A stretch of 64,000 nt of DNA from Phoronis australis (taxonomy: Eukaryota; Phoronida; Phoronidae), in assembly GCA_002633005.1 (NCBI GenBank), contig NMRA01000270.1:62001-126000 (forward strand), written 5' to 3'. The notes below the pieces were generated by a model. It was not told the DNA's origin and searched no databases. It saw only the letters and a list, made by a program, of their open reading frames with translations. The translations under genes and the position numbers were made by a program. Below are positions 23,301-33,519 of the stretch, piece by piece. Every line of letters begins with the position of its first letter. The stretch's first letter is position 1.

Positions 23301-26300
23301 AGTTATCACTTGACGACCCCAACAATAAAGTTATAAGTTTGAGTCTGAACTCAAAATTTCGAGTTTTCATTTAACGTATAAATATCATCTTTTTCAGTGA
23401 GGCGTGGAATATGTTGCAAGTTGTTTATCCAGTTCAATCCGCCATCTTTTTGATCACATCACGTGACCTAATGAATATAAGCCCGAAAAGATTTCTGCCC
23501 CCGACCGGGACTCGAACCCAGGACCTTCTGCTAATCTCGACTTTTTACTGTTGATGCACCAATTACTGCATCAAGGAGTCTAAATAATCCTGACACATGT
23601 CAAACTTCCCTTCTCTCAAGGAGAAAAGCACAGGAAAATGCCTAGCTTGAAATATTATCTTTATTTTGGGTAAGGGCATAGTTACACGCTTCTGAAAATT
23701 TGAAGTATTTACCATTGCATTATTTTGCCTGAACAAAATTGGTGCACATAAGCAACGTCAGCTCCGACAAAGGGGCTTTTCTGCAATAATGTACCTTTTT
23801 CATATACTTAAAAGGATACTTAGCCCTGTTTTGATGATTTCAACCAATCCTTGTAGCAATCAATTGCTGAGTCAGTACAAAAATTCTAAGCAAGACCAAG
23901 CTTTGGGCCACGTACCTGCAATCATACTGGACACAACCAGCGGTATGATCAACATTTTTAGGAACCTCATCAACAAGTCACCAGGGAAGTTCACCAGCAT
24001 GATGGCGTCATCGCTAGGATCGGTCAGACGTAGACAGAGGCCGAGAATTGTACCAAGGAATACCCCGGCTATGGTCAACACTAGTAGAAGGTTAGTCTTA
24101 CACCAGTCTGCAGTCTAGAAGCAGTAACCAATTCAGTGTGAAACAGTAATGCACGGAGGGCTCTTAACTTCTAAACTTCAATTTGTACATAAAATAAAAC
24201 TCAGATTTCAAACCATTGAAGAACTGTCTCACTCTCACATACCAGGAATTTTCTAGACCCGTGAAGTTTTAAGGGATAAGTGCAAGAACCATAGTATTAA
24301 TTTTCCGTTGGTTAAAAGATTAATAGCGTTGCCCTGTATAATATTGAATGGCATAGTATGTTTTTGCATGGACAACTGCAGTGACTCAATAAAAATTAAA
24401 AGAGGAAGTCATGCTAGAACGAGATAAGAATCAAACCCAAAACTCTTTACAAAGTTTTTGGTTTGAGCAAGTCACCTAACCAGTTTTATAAATCCACTTC
24501 AGTTTTCCAACCATTGGCTGCAGATCAAAGGATTCCCTCTATTCAGGGAGTCATGAGCAGGGATAATTGGCTTTACTCATGCAGAGGTAATCAGGTGATA
24601 ATGACATACTACAGGATCAGTCTTTAAAGTAAATTTGGCTGTAAAGTTTGTAAACCAAATTAAAACCTTTTGCTGATTGAAGCCATGAATGGTTCAAATT
24701 AACCCTTAGGAGCCAACCCTAAAATGGCTCATACCTTATAGACCTAATTCACACAGGGAACATTGAAATCCAAAGTATTATGCTGAATGCAAGGTTATGT
24801 TTCTTCTTGTAAATTGTTGATAAAAAATGCTTTCTACACGAACCAGGTCATCTGCTCGTATTGTTGACGAGTTGGAGATATATTCGACAGTAGTGGCACA
24901 TCGCATTTTGCCGTCATGTGCAATTAGTCACATCTGATTTAATTTGTTGATCAAGAATATTAACATGATAGCCTAGGTCCTGGCGATGTAGGGACTACCA
25001 GAACTAACAGTTGATTTGTCATTGATCTGAAAAAATAATTGATGTTAATAAATATTTTTTATTAAAATAAAAAACAAGGCTCAAAATTGAAAATAAAAAT
25101 TATTTGACCCTCGATTCTGCTTTCTTGGTTTTAATAATTCTTTCGTCTATTTCATGTGTTAGGTTTCAAATATCAATCTGGACCAAGTTGAATTTTAAAA
25201 TTTACAGCTAATTCGTTCGTCCAAAGCATAATCTCGTTTTAGAGCTCTTCAGTTAACTGGATAGAGCAAGCATAGTTATCGTGTTTCTTCAGGGGCCTCC
25301 TTCATCCGAGGGGAAAGGAGCCCAGTGTGCCTTCTGAGAGAGGAATTTTTCGCTGAGTGAGGGGAAATATCTACCCCCGATCTCCATCAATAGCACCCTT
25401 GCCCTGTTGCAAGCTCTCATAGGCTGTCTCAAGTAGCATTTTGTTTTCTTTCAAACTGTCACCTGCGTGGCNCTCTATTCAGGGAGTCATGAGCAGGGAT
25501 AATTGGCTTTACTCATGCAGAGGTAATCAGGTGATAATGACATACTACAGGATCAGTCTTTAAAGTAAATTTGGCTGTAAAGTTTGTAAACCAAATTAAA
25601 ACCTTTTGCTGATTGAAGCCATGAATGGTTCAAATTAACCCTTAGGAGCCAACCCTAAAATGGCTCATACCTTATAGACCTAATTCACACAGGGAACATT
25701 GAAATCCAAAGTATTATGCTGAATGCAAGGTTATGTTTCTTCTTGTAAATTGTTGATAAAAAATGCTTTCTACACGAACCAGGTCATCTGCTCGTATTGT
25801 TGACGAGTTGGAGATATATTCGACAGTAGTGGCACATCGCATTTTGCCGTCATGTGCAATTAGTCACATCTGGTTTAATTTGTTGATCAAGAATATTAAC
25901 ATGATAGCCTAGGTCCTGGCGATGTAGGGACTACCGGAACTAACAGTTGAATTGTCATTGATCTGAAAAAATAATTGATGTTAATAAATATTTTTTATTA
26001 AAATAAAAAACAAGGCTCAAAATTGAAAATAAAAATTATTTGACCCTCGATTCTGCTTTCTTGGTTTTAATAATTCTTTCGTCTATTTCATGTGTTAGGT
26101 TTCAAATATCAATCTGGACCAAGTTGAATTTTAAAATTTACAGCTAATTCGTTCGTCCAAAGCATAATCTCGTTTTAGAGCTCAATTTCAGTTAACTGGA
26201 TAGAGCAAGCATAGTTATCGTGTTTCTTCAGGGGCCTCCTTCATCCGAGGGGAAAGGAGCCCAGTGTGCCTTCTGAGAGAGGAATTTTTCGCTGAGTGAG

Positions 26301-28158
26301 GGTAAATATCTACCCCCGATCTCCATCAATAGCACCCTTGCCCTGTTGCAAGCTCTCATAGGCTGTCTCAAGTAGCATTTTGTTTTCTTTCAAACTGTCA
26401 CCTGCGTGGCTAAAGGTGATTTGAACTTAGGAGAGAAATTTTCAATCACAAAGGGAATTTTTAGGCCTCGTGGGGAGAATATCGCGTTATTTTTCAATAT
26501 TTCTGATAGGGAATAGGGCCGATACTTGGCCCCAAAATCGAGAGATTGAGGGGCTTGTCCTTTTTGGAAAGAAAAGTGCATCGCGTTTCAACCCGTAGTC
26601 ATGAAAACACAGCCTGGCTGGCCGAAAATTGTCCAGTCATTTGTGCCGTATCTTTGGCGTCCCTTGGCAGATCCGAAATTTGGTCAGTGGATAGATCTTT
26701 TCAAGTGCTATCAGCCATGTGAAATCCGTTTCTAGACATGAATTACCATTCTTGCCATATTTACTGCTCAGGTGCCTGATTGTTCTTTTGTTGACTTGTT
26801 ATATTTGTGTGATCACATTTTCATCTGATTGACATGAAATTTACGTAGAGTAGTTTGGTTTTGGCCGAAATTGGATGCAAGGTGGGACTGTGAGTCATAT
26901 TTTTCGAATTATGTTTGTTAAGCTCTCGCTCCACGATCCTATGGCCTAATCTTTTCAAATTTGGTAATGTAAATAGATCTCTTCACGAGCTATCTAATAC
27001 ATTTTCATCATTGATCTCACCTTAAATTTTCATTTGATTGTCCCAAGTGTGTCTCTCTAAAGCGCTTTCATTTTTATTTCTTCGATTGGTCTGCTGTTTA
27101 GATTTCATATTGTGCATATATAAATTAATATTAATAATATTTTTCAATATCCAATATAGATCTGGGTTATTCTAGCCAGACAATACAGAATTGGTGAAAA
27201 TATTCGATCAACATTCTAACTATTCACTGCAATCATAATCAAACTGGCCCCTGAGGAATTACCATTTTATGGCCAGAGGCAACCTCCTCAGCCATTCCCT
27301 GGAAAGATAGTTCCCAGCAAGGTTTTATCAGCCAATTATACTCTCATCACTAGGTCACATTAGAAGTCAGCTCTAAGTGACTGTGGATAAAACTGGTGTT
27401 GACAGCTTCTTAGAGCTTAAAAGGGAATGTGGAAGACAAACTGAAGTTTAAAGTGGAACTTGCAGGCTAATTCCTTACCTCTGTGATTGCCTAGTCAAAT
27501 TAGTTAGAAACACAACATATAGCCAAAATGTGAAATTGAAGTAGGTTGAAAACTGTCAAATGTTTTAAAGAACAAATTTTGTGTTGAAAATGATCCCCTG
27601 TAAATCACTCATTATAGTATTGTGAGGTGGTGTTGGGGAATAACACAGCATGATACGAGTTATGTGAGCTCCCAAGGTACGTCATTAGTGCAAAGGTCAC
27701 CTATTTGCAGAATTTTTTGTTTTCATATTAACAAGTTGTCAATGAATACAGCCTGCACTTTGTTTAGCATAGATGATGTTCAAATAACATTAATGTTTAG
27801 TTCCTGGCTGTTATACATTAGCATAGTTGGGAGCTTGCAAATACAACTTTAAATGTGGTGGACAGATGTCCCCAATCTGCAGGCGGACAAATTAGCCTTT
27901 TCAATTTAAAAAGAGATTGGCACAGCACTTCTTGAATTTTCAGTCATTAACTTGTACATGAACAAGCGTGTGCCAGAGAAAATGATCACATGTCAGCTGG
28001 AGAAGCTCATCGCAAAGTGGGCATTAACCGCTGACATTGATACCTTTGTCAACATATGATACCTTTCGTAAGCAGTTCTGGCATTTCGACCCTTCTGGTT
28101 CCCTGACCTTGACTTGGCCCTCTTCCATCATTGGCTCCTTTGATTTGGCATCCTCCAT
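11179..28158 (-). CDS. SLC1A (EAAT-like): SLC1-family excitatory amino acid (glutamate) transporter, nine recognised coding exons, 3' end missing
   Basis: Sodium-coupled plasma-membrane carrier for glutamate/aspartate. Exons from the start codon: 28158-28063, 24114-23916, 22881-22659, 21582-21347, 18404-18278, 16729-16496 (duplicate 14488-14255), 12763-12625 (cut by N), 11963-11829, 11351-11179. All junctions that can be checked keep phase. Domains in order: cytoplasmic N-terminus (32 aa), TM1-TM3, TM4 with an extracellular loop bearing NIT, NVT and NGT sequons, TM5, TM6, HP1 ending ASSAATLP, TM7 with [11 protein letters not shown]2 ([11 protein letters not shown]), TM8 with DRIR and NVLGD, and a His/Asp-rich C-tail. 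The Arg of DRIR, together with Asp one turn before it, is the acidic-substrate signature; neutral ASCT members lack this Arg. About 20 codons after TM7 are lost at the N at 12624, and the terminal exon is unassigned. HP2 reads IPGTG where vertebrate EAATs usually have IPQAG. Confidence 0.93.
11829..11963 (-). CDS. SLC1 exon 8: HP2 and start of TM8
   Basis: The acceptor GTTACAG ends at 11964; the donor is CTGCT|GTAAGT at 11828. It encodes [17 protein letters not shown] (HP2, the extracellular gate), [20 protein letters not shown] and [10 protein letters not shown]2 differs from the vertebrate GAAGIPQAG consensus at the tip. Confidence 0.93.
12308..12623. repeat. 69-bp tandem repeat, about 4.5 units
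   Basis: The period is exactly 69 bp (GTGTTAAACTCAAAAGACAC at the start of each unit), with copies nearly identical. Because 69 is divisible by three, both strands show open periodic frames, which are not genes. It ends abruptly at the N at 12624 and so marks an unresolved contig end inside the intron after exon 7. Confidence 0.95.
12625..12763 (-). CDS. SLC1 exon 7, truncated by an N: HP1 end and TM7
   Basis: The acceptor CTGCAG ends at 12764. It encodes [14 protein letters not shown] (HP1 tip), [20 protein letters not shown] and YEAVATI. NMDGT provides sodium-binding residues, and the YE pair is the site linked to potassium/proton coupling in EAATs. The exon stops at the N at 12624 without a donor. 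The missing part should encode about 19-20 residues leading into HP2. Confidence 0.92.
13143..13620. mobile_element. MITE copy 1 (478 bp, CAGGGCTTGGAAT inverted ends)
   Basis: The 13-bp inverted ends are CAGGGCTTGGAAT and ATTCCAAGCCCTG. They are flanked by a direct ATTTTT duplication at 13137-13142 and 13621-13626. The other copy of this region (ATTTTT at 15866-15871) is an empty site with a single ATTTTT. No transposase is encoded. CAGGG ends resemble hAT-type elements, but a 6-bp duplication is shorter than the usual 8, so the superfamily is uncertain. Confidence 0.9.
14255..14488 (-). CDS. SLC1 exon 6, copy A (duplicate)
   Basis: By eye identical in sequence and splice sites to 16496-16729. 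Complete, with intact acceptor and donor. Including both copies would disrupt the fold because TM5-HP1 would appear twice, so only one can be used per transcript. The lack of any divergence argues for an assembly duplicate rather than mutually exclusive exons. Confidence 0.9.
15270..15311. other. Assembly gap (42 Ns)
   Basis: A run of N separates two contigs. Sequence to its left (to 15269) is repeated inside the right contig (to 17510), so the real gap size and order are doubtful. Confidence 0.98.
15312..15680. mobile_element. MITE copy 2, left end lost in gap
   Basis: Homologous over its length to the right part of the element at 13143-13620 and ends in the same ATTCCAAGCCCTG at 15680. It abuts GATTAACC (15681), which in the other copy (12952) has no insertion next to it. 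The left end and target duplication lie in the N run. Confidence 0.88.
15681..17510. repeat. Direct duplication, copy B (contains exon 6 copy B)
   Basis: Partner of 12952-15269, lacking the ATTTTT-site MITE. It runs uninterrupted to exon 5 at 18404 and so gives the natural gene order. Confidence 0.93.
16496..16729 (-). CDS. SLC1 exon 6, copy B: TM5 end, TM6 and first half of HP1
   Basis: The acceptor CTACAG ends at 16730; the donor is TCAAG|GTAAGT at 16495. Phase 2 to 2. It encodes [16 protein letters not shown]6 ([20 protein letters not shown]), [20 protein letters not shown] and GTAS, the start of the HP1 serine motif. This copy is the one contiguous with exon 5 and therefore the better reference. 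Confidence 0.93.
17360..17600. repeat. CCCTATGGGATACTTTGATC tandem units
   Basis: About five units of roughly 41 bp (GCCCCCTATGGGATACTTTG and ATCATACCAGACAGTGACAC). Looser copies of the CCCTATGGGACACTT phrase lie at 17225-17360 and 18180-18250, and the array is also present in the duplicate at 15120-15269. Intronic minisatellite next to which contig 1 ended. Confidence 0.88.
18278..18404 (-). CDS. SLC1 exon 5: TM4c and start of TM5
   Basis: The acceptor ATTACAG ends at 18405; the donor is ATGTG|GTGAGT at 18277. Phase 1 to 2. It encodes [20 protein letters not shown] and [18 protein letters not shown], matching the F-x-x-LNEA-x-M-x-L-V-x-x-I-M-W-Y signature. The Trp codon is split and completed by exon 6. 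Confidence 0.93.
18590..18802. repeat. 43-bp tandem repeat
   Basis: About five units of GTGGCTTGTCACAGCATGTC plus ACCCTAAGACCAGACTCTAC and AAA, with few differences. Intron 4-5 side of exon 5. The open frames across it on + are repeat artefacts. Confidence 0.93.
18852..20603. mobile_element. Putative non-autonomous element with a higher-order repeat body
   Basis: The body repeats the phrase AAA-TGCCACTAGG-GGCGC about every 147 bp (near 18940, 19060, 19190, 19345, 19485, 19630, 19790, 19930, 20070, 20235 and 20385). Every third copy is more alike, giving a period of about 440 bp. The head (from 18852) has ATGCGCCCACGAAT. The tail has GGACGGACGG and, in reverse, ATGCGCCCACATAT, suggesting subterminal inverted ends. 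A second copy of the head alone is at 33093-33230. No protein is encoded. Boundaries are approximate. Confidence 0.6.
21347..21582 (-). CDS. SLC1 exon 4: glycosylated extracellular 4B-4C loop
   Basis: The acceptor TTTTGCAG ends at 21583; the donor is CTGG|GTAAGG at 21346. Phase 2 to 1. It starts [12 protein letters not shown] (NMFPPNLVEACF in human EAAT1). It carries NIT, NVT and NGT glycosylation sequons in the variable loop and ends QGPNVLG, where TM4c begins. Confidence 0.92.
21817..21890. repeat. 14-bp perfect inverted repeat with 45-nt loop
   Basis: ACATGGGCGGCGCA is followed about 45 nt later by TGCGCCGCCCATGT in the intron upstream of exon 4. It is GC-rich relative to its surroundings, and may be a small foldback element. 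Confidence 0.6.
22659..22881 (-). CDS. SLC1 exon 3: end of TM2, TM3 and start of the TM4 region
   Basis: The acceptor CCCTGCAG ends at 22882; the donor is ATAAG|GTTTGG at 22658. Phase 1 to 2. It contains [14 protein letters not shown] and the TM3 motif [20 protein letters not shown] followed by HPG, typical of EAATs. It ends in LDAFLDVIR, the conserved D-A-F-L-D-x-I-R motif. Confidence 0.93.
23450..23580 (-). repeat. tRNA-derived SINE fragment
   Basis: GACCGGGACTCGAACCCAGG (about 23503-23522) is the reverse complement of a good B box (GGTTCGAGTCCCGG). The adjoining ACCTAATGAATATAAGCCCG and AAAAGATTTCTGCC text matches 1605-1640. No complete tRNA cloverleaf could be built by eye. Confidence 0.65.
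23916..24114 (-). CDS. SLC1 exon 2: TM1 and most of TM2
   Basis: The acceptor TTCTAG ends at 24115; the donor is GCAG|GTACGT at 23915. Phase 0 to 1. It encodes TM1 ([19 protein letters not shown]), a short loop, and [19 protein letters not shown], the strongly conserved FPGELLMRML-type TM2 motif of SLC1 carriers. Confidence 0.93.
24537..25471. repeat. Direct duplication around single N, copy 1
   Basis: Matches 25473-26409 almost base for base, with about five differences plus a small indel near 25241/26180. It ends at the single N at 25472, then the same sequence starts again. It lies in intron 1. No exon is inside. Confidence 0.95.
25473..26409. repeat. Direct duplication around single N, copy 2
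   Basis: Partner of 24537-25471, continuing into unique sequence after GCGTGGC at 26409. Most simply an unmerged contig overlap. Confidence 0.95.
27450..27855. repeat. Dispersed repeat, copy 1
   Basis: Shares a series of phrases in the same order and orientation with 62600-62960: GCTAATTCCTTA, GAAAATGAT, GGGAATAAC, CGTCATTAGTG, GTCAATGAATACA and GATGATGTTCAAATA. Roughly 80% similar by eye with indels. Element type unknown; the small + frame inside is not supported as a gene. Confidence 0.75.
28063..28158 (-). CDS. SLC1 exon 1: start codon and cytoplasmic N-terminus
   Basis: ATG at 28158-28156. Thirty-two codons ([18 protein letters not shown]...) end exactly at AAAG|GTATCA. It is highly charged with no membrane segment, as expected for the intracellular N-terminus. 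An acceptor CAG ends at 28169, ten or so bases before the ATG, so at least one 5' UTR exon must lie further upstream at higher coordinates. It was not identified. Confidence 0.85.
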
Positions 28159-28170
28159 TTTCTACAATCT

Positions 28171-29960
28171 GAAACAAGGTCAAAGGTTAATGTCATCATA
28201 AGAGCAGTAATTTGGGAATAAATTAAGTTAACACAACCAGTTGCTTCGGATATTTCAAACACCCAAGGAAACAACTCAGTGCTCTAAATGTAAGAACAGG
28301 AAATCTGCTGTAAAACGTATACCTGAAACTCCTCTCACACATTTTCTAAGATTGATAATAATTCAAACTCTTCATATGCAAAGCCAATATTAATCAACAT
28401 TGACTATGGAACTCGGTAACTTGAAATTATTTTTAGAAGCTACACTAAAGTCTCAAGTTGCAGGAACATACAAAAGTGTGGGATGATGTATTTGCTCTGC
28501 CCTTCTCACTAACATCCACCAGGCATTCCACCATCCAAGGCACCAGAAAGCTGGCTAGCTTGGATATGGCACTAAAACTTATCTCAGCTGCCAAGCCTTG
28601 TGATGGTGTAATCCATCTGGGGTAGACAAGTGTAATTACAGGATGGCCTAAGACAGGTTGCTGTCCAACTGTGACTGTAATACCACTGATGATACAGGTG
28701 GTTAGCTTTCATCACAGTCTGTAGTTCTGAGAACTTGGATTTTGCAGTTTGACATATTTGTTGATCACTTAATGAAAGATCTATATTTAACTGAAGTTAA
28801 TTACGTGGCTTCATCGTTTGGGACAATGTAGCAACTAGCTTACAATTCAAAGTCACTAAAACCAAAATCTCAAACTCAGAAAGCAGGCAAAACATATATT
28901 TGTCAGAAGTACCTTTTTCTAATCACAGCATTGGCAATAGGTCCTCAACTGAAAGGTAATTATATTTCGAAACCATGTAGTAAATTTTAACGCTAACTAT
29001 GAAAATTCTAAAGTTTACTTTACTAGTAGCAGTCAGTGGGCACAGAGCTATGGGTGCTTAAAAAAGGTTTGGTAATTATTTTCACCTTGAGATTTTATTT
29101 CCAGATCATAACAGGTGTACTTTTTAAATGTAAAAAGTTCCCACATTTAAGGTGCGCAAATCTGAGTATTTTGCATATTTTATGAAAAATGACAAAATAT
29201 TGGAATTCAGGAGTTAGGTAGCAAAAGCATGATTAATAGTAAAAATACTGTCTAGGGCATTTTAGGAGATGCATTTAGTAAACATTCTTGGTCACATTAA
29301 ACAAGGTGAATGAGCAAATTTAGGACAAAATAGTAGTAAAAAAGCTGTATTAAAATCACACCACCGAGTGAAGATAAAATTTTGCAAAACTTCAGTCAAC
29401 ACGTAGGCTAACATTTGGCCTTTTGTCACTGCAACTCTATAAGTGCAACTAAGCTTCCATACTGTGACTAACCCATCCTTTCACAAAATACAGTGAGTGT
29501 GGCTCAGCTATGCTGCCAAGGAAAACACTGTAATTTCTCTACAATACCTTACTTACAGTATGTTTTTTGACTCTGAAACTAGTACAAGCTCGTTGGTTAC
29601 AATGGCTATTATCTCATCCAATACAAATCGGCCAAGTTCATGAATAGCGATAAGGTCCCTTCACCATGCACTATGGTGCACTCAAGTCTTTGATACATTG
29701 AAAAATTCGCTGGGGTGAGGGATGCATGCATTCTCATCCGCTTGCATGTGAATAGTGTTAGCGTACAAGTTGCCCAACAACCTTCCTTGACACAAATGAC
29801 AAAAACACATCATAGCAATTTACAATGGGTTGGAGTTTTTCTACCTTGATAAATGGACCTAAACATAGAAAGTAGAGCTGGTGCAAAGAACAATAAAGTA
29901 ACACGTAGCTTCTCAATTTACAGCCCCACTGGTCTGTGACACATGCTCAGCACAAAAAGC
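28171..29960. other. 5' upstream or 5' UTR intron of the SLC1 gene, no exon identified
   Basis: The acceptor just before the start codon shows that transcription starts further up. AT-rich, with no long open frame or clear promoter element. The first untranslated exon could be anywhere beyond this point; a donor-like CCACAG|GTAACC on - near 46072 is one of many possibilities. Confidence 0.5.
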
Positions 29961-29967
29961 CTGTATA

Positions 29968-30371
29968 GTGCTGTTTACACTACAAAAGTTGACACCGATC
30001 AGCTGACACGGAACGAGATGTTCCAGCGTGTAAATGGGACTGACACGGAGCGAATTTACACGGCGGTGACAACTTTTGCCACCCGTTTGTGAGGTGGGAC
30101 AATTTGCGCTCGAACATCTTGCTCCGGGTCAATTATATGTCTTAACATGAAACTAGGGCAAGGCGGAAAGGATCATCTCTACTGCGCTTGTGCAATGACC
30201 TACATACGGGTTCTCTGCCTCTGCAAGTCCGGCAATTCGAAAACCTGCGCATGTGCATTCCACTCTCCAGCATACAACTTCCTAATGAAATTGCGCGTGT
30301 AACCAGCCACTTGACACTGATCAAGTTGCTCCCTGTTAGTTGCCCTGGATCAAAAGTTGATGTCTAAATGG
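29968..30371. mobile_element. MITE pair, copy 1 (TTTACACTACAAAAGTTGAC family)
   Basis: Starts GTGCTGTTTACACTACAAAA and ends CAAAAGTTGATGTCTAAATG plus GGACTTA, an imperfect inverted repeat. The interior matches 33520-33946 in order: GGGACTGACACGGAGC, CCACCCGTTTGTGAGGT, AAGGATCATCTCTAC and CTGCGCATGTG. No coding capacity. Confidence 0.8.
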
Positions 30372-32843
30372 GACTTATGACTTGCCAACAGTAAACACCA
30401 AGTACACAATTAATGAACCCTCAATATAAATCAAGGGCTTCCCTGGCCACCACATGGGACCATTATGTCATGTAACCCCCAGGTCAAATTAGTGTAACAA
30501 GAAATGGTGTAGAGCTAGGAACCAGTAAGAGTCAGTAAACTCTGCTTGTGGTCAGGAATCACACAATTTTCCTTAAAGGGGAATGCCCGTAATCTGCCAT
30601 ACCTTGTGCAAATTGGCACTTCCTCTAACACCAACAACTTAATGAGAATGGGCAACTGGTGCAAGTAAAAGCCACTAATTCAACACAAGGAGTCATGGTG
30701 CAGGTCTCCAATTCACCTTTTACAATACCTATAAGTTGTCAATTCAGAAGTAACAGCCTAGGCTTTTGCAACTGGTTGTTTATACATTGGGCCATTTAAT
30801 TCAACAGAACAACAATAGTTCCATGTCAGCCATTGTGCAGTGTTTAGTGTTTTCATTCAAACTGTAATATAATACTACTTACTAATATTTTCTTAAAAGG
30901 TGAAGTCTTTTATGATTTCATGAGCATTAATGGCACCTTACAGAATTGTAAAGGGCGGATTTAAATAGTGTGCCCATTAGATGAGAGTTGGATGGTAAAA
31001 AATCATTAAACCTCTGACTACTGTATTCAGAGCAATGCAAGTATGGCTGCTCAATGGTAGTGGGTTCTTTCAGAGATTTGAACAGGTACACCTTTTAAAC
31101 GTCAATTGTGAAATTAAAACACGGTTCTGCGAGCATCAGAATTTTGATGCCTAGTGATGTCTAATGGAAATGTCTAAATTTTGACTGTCAGCCTTTTACT
31201 ACAGTACAAGACAAAAGTAATCAAACTTGTCACCAGTGTCACGAAAGAAAATTCTGTCTATAGCAAAAATGACCGATAATGGCCATTATGGCGGTAATAG
31301 TATTACAGAATAGCTTGTCGACCACCTTACAAACTTCCCTTTTATTATCAGACCATACTTGATGGTGAATTCGTCTTTGATCCTGTTGTCAAAGCCAGGA
31401 ATTCTGGGTTATTTTGCCATGAACATTTACGATAAAAATTCTTCGACTTGGGTCAAAAACAATTGCTTGAACTACCATGTTTCTATTTTTCAGAGGTTCA
31501 TCACATTCTAACAAATTGTCAAACATTTTCCAAATGTTGTTTGACAATAGCTACGCCATACACACCATGCCAAAAGCAAAGTAAGTTTGCCTAAAAATTT
31601 TTTTGTTGAGAAATTTGACAAAATAAAATTTCACCTGTTCGCCATATTGTGTCCCAAATAGATTTTTTTCCATAGGTTCACATGAGAAACAAATAAGTTA
31701 GCAGACCTCCAGGGGCAAAAACCCTTGCATAATAATGAGGTGGGGTCACTGTCCGCAAAGGGGTCATATTTGCCAGGAGCAGGGATATTCCTGGACTGCA
31801 CCTTTGCGCTATTTAAAAGGCATAAAAAATAAAAAGGCGAATTACAGTAGTGTGCCACCCGGGAACATCTTTTAAAATGCAACATTCTTCCAAAATTCAG
31901 ATTCTAGTCAATTTCGAGCCAGTCGAGTGAAACACGACTCTGTTATTTTGATTGCCATTAGGGTTTCTGTTTCATATGTTACCACTTCAATTATACTAAG
32001 TCTGCTGGGGACATTTTTTTGAAAAGCACAGTTTTTATCATCAGGTGCGCCCCAAGTGCACAGGTTCTAAACCCGGCCACGGCCTGCGGGAGTTAATTTT
32101 TTATGACCACCTGCATCACTCAGCTCTGTCCTTTGAAGCAAGTGGTCTGGCCCCAAAATGTCTGGTTAATTAAAATGCCAGTAGATTTAGTGTATTGACC
32201 AGCCAGTTCAACACGGTTTTTGTCTTGAAATTGCAGGTCCTCACTAACCTTAAAGACTGAAAACAAATAACAGAACAGCATCTCCAATTTCAGAAGCATT
32301 GCAGTCAAGTGAAATTCCACTTTTGATTTTTAAAGAAAATGATAAATTGCACCAAATTAATTCTACAACCTTTAAGTATTATAGTTATATGGTATCATTA
32401 CCAGCCAAAAGCACTATGGCTTGCAAACTACAATAGATACTATCAAGAAATGGGCTCAGTTTCATGACACTATTTTAGTCTAACATTAGTGTTATACAAT
32501 TCTTGGCAAATTTAACATGGAACATAGAGTGTAGATGTCAAAAACAACATTTTCTTTGGTTACCATTATTTTCAAAAAGGTAACCAGTGATTGAAAAATA
32601 GAAAAAATGACAAATAGTTTTGTGTAAAATCAGTGGATAATTGTTGTAATTACAAAAAAGATTAGAACAGCTTCTTATTTAATTTGAACTTTTCTTATCT
32701 AATAAAAGTTCGCTTTTCATGGACAAAAATGGGGACACCCACATAAATATATGTGTTTCTACGTAAAATATGATTACAGGTGGGTACACCTGTCAGTAAA
32801 GGTTGATCAGCGAAATCTCTGTTTGTAATTGGGTACACCAAAT

Positions 32844-33070
32844 GTGGAATGGGTCTATCTTTATGTACATAACTGGACCCATCGCGACGGGTCTAGTTAT
32901 ATTTATATAGACAGACCCATTATGGCTGGTCAACCTATATGTATATAACTGGACCCATTACGAAAGGTCCAGTTATATTTATATAGACAGACCCATCCCG
33001 GTAGGTCAACCTATATATGTATATAACTGGACCCATCGCGATGGGTCCAGTTATATACATACAGATAGAC
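32844..33070. repeat. Tandem array of palindromes around GGACCCATCGCGATGGGTCC
   Basis: Three palindromic units spaced about 75-79 bp, centred near 32884, 32959 and 33038. The last is a perfect 46-bp palindrome (33016-33061). Units are linked by GACAGACCCAT and GGTCAACCTATAT text. The periodic - frame here is an artefact. Confidence 0.9.
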
Positions 33071-33092
33071 CCATCCCCGCTGGTCAGCCTAT

Positions 33093-33230
33093 AACAAGAG
33101 CAACGCGGAGCATTGAAATGTGCCCACGAATGCATCGCAAATGGTGTAATTTTAGGGTTGCTTATTTGTCATAAAAATGGCACAAAAACATACAATCCAT
33201 CCGAAAGTGGGAACGTGTCATTGCTTCTTT
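33093..33230. repeat. Partial copy of the intronic repeat element's head
   Basis: AGAGCAACGCGGAGCATTGA and GCCCACGAATGCATCGCAAA match 18857-18900 and continue to ACATACAATCCATCC (18963). It lacks the higher-order repeat body and directly abuts the palindrome array. Confidence 0.8.
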
Positions 33231-33519
33231 AATAGCTTCATATATGTATAGGTTATCACATATTTCAGATATAGCTCTCATGAGCACGACCACACATTAC
33301 CTTGACATTGACCATGCCTTGCACTCCATCACATTACAAATTATGATAAATGACAAATATCTACCATATGTTATCAATACTATCAAAACAAATCAAGAAG
33401 CCCTCTAAATATAGTGACATGATGTTTGTATTAGCGTTTCCCACAGGGTTTCTCATTCCACTACAGCAGGGATGTTCAGCTCCATATTTAATGTTCATTT
33501 AAAACTATACAGCATACTA

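Noticed and set aside
23500-23570. Functional tRNA gene
   Set aside because: Only a B-box-like segment is present; no cloverleaf with matching acceptor stem could be formed.
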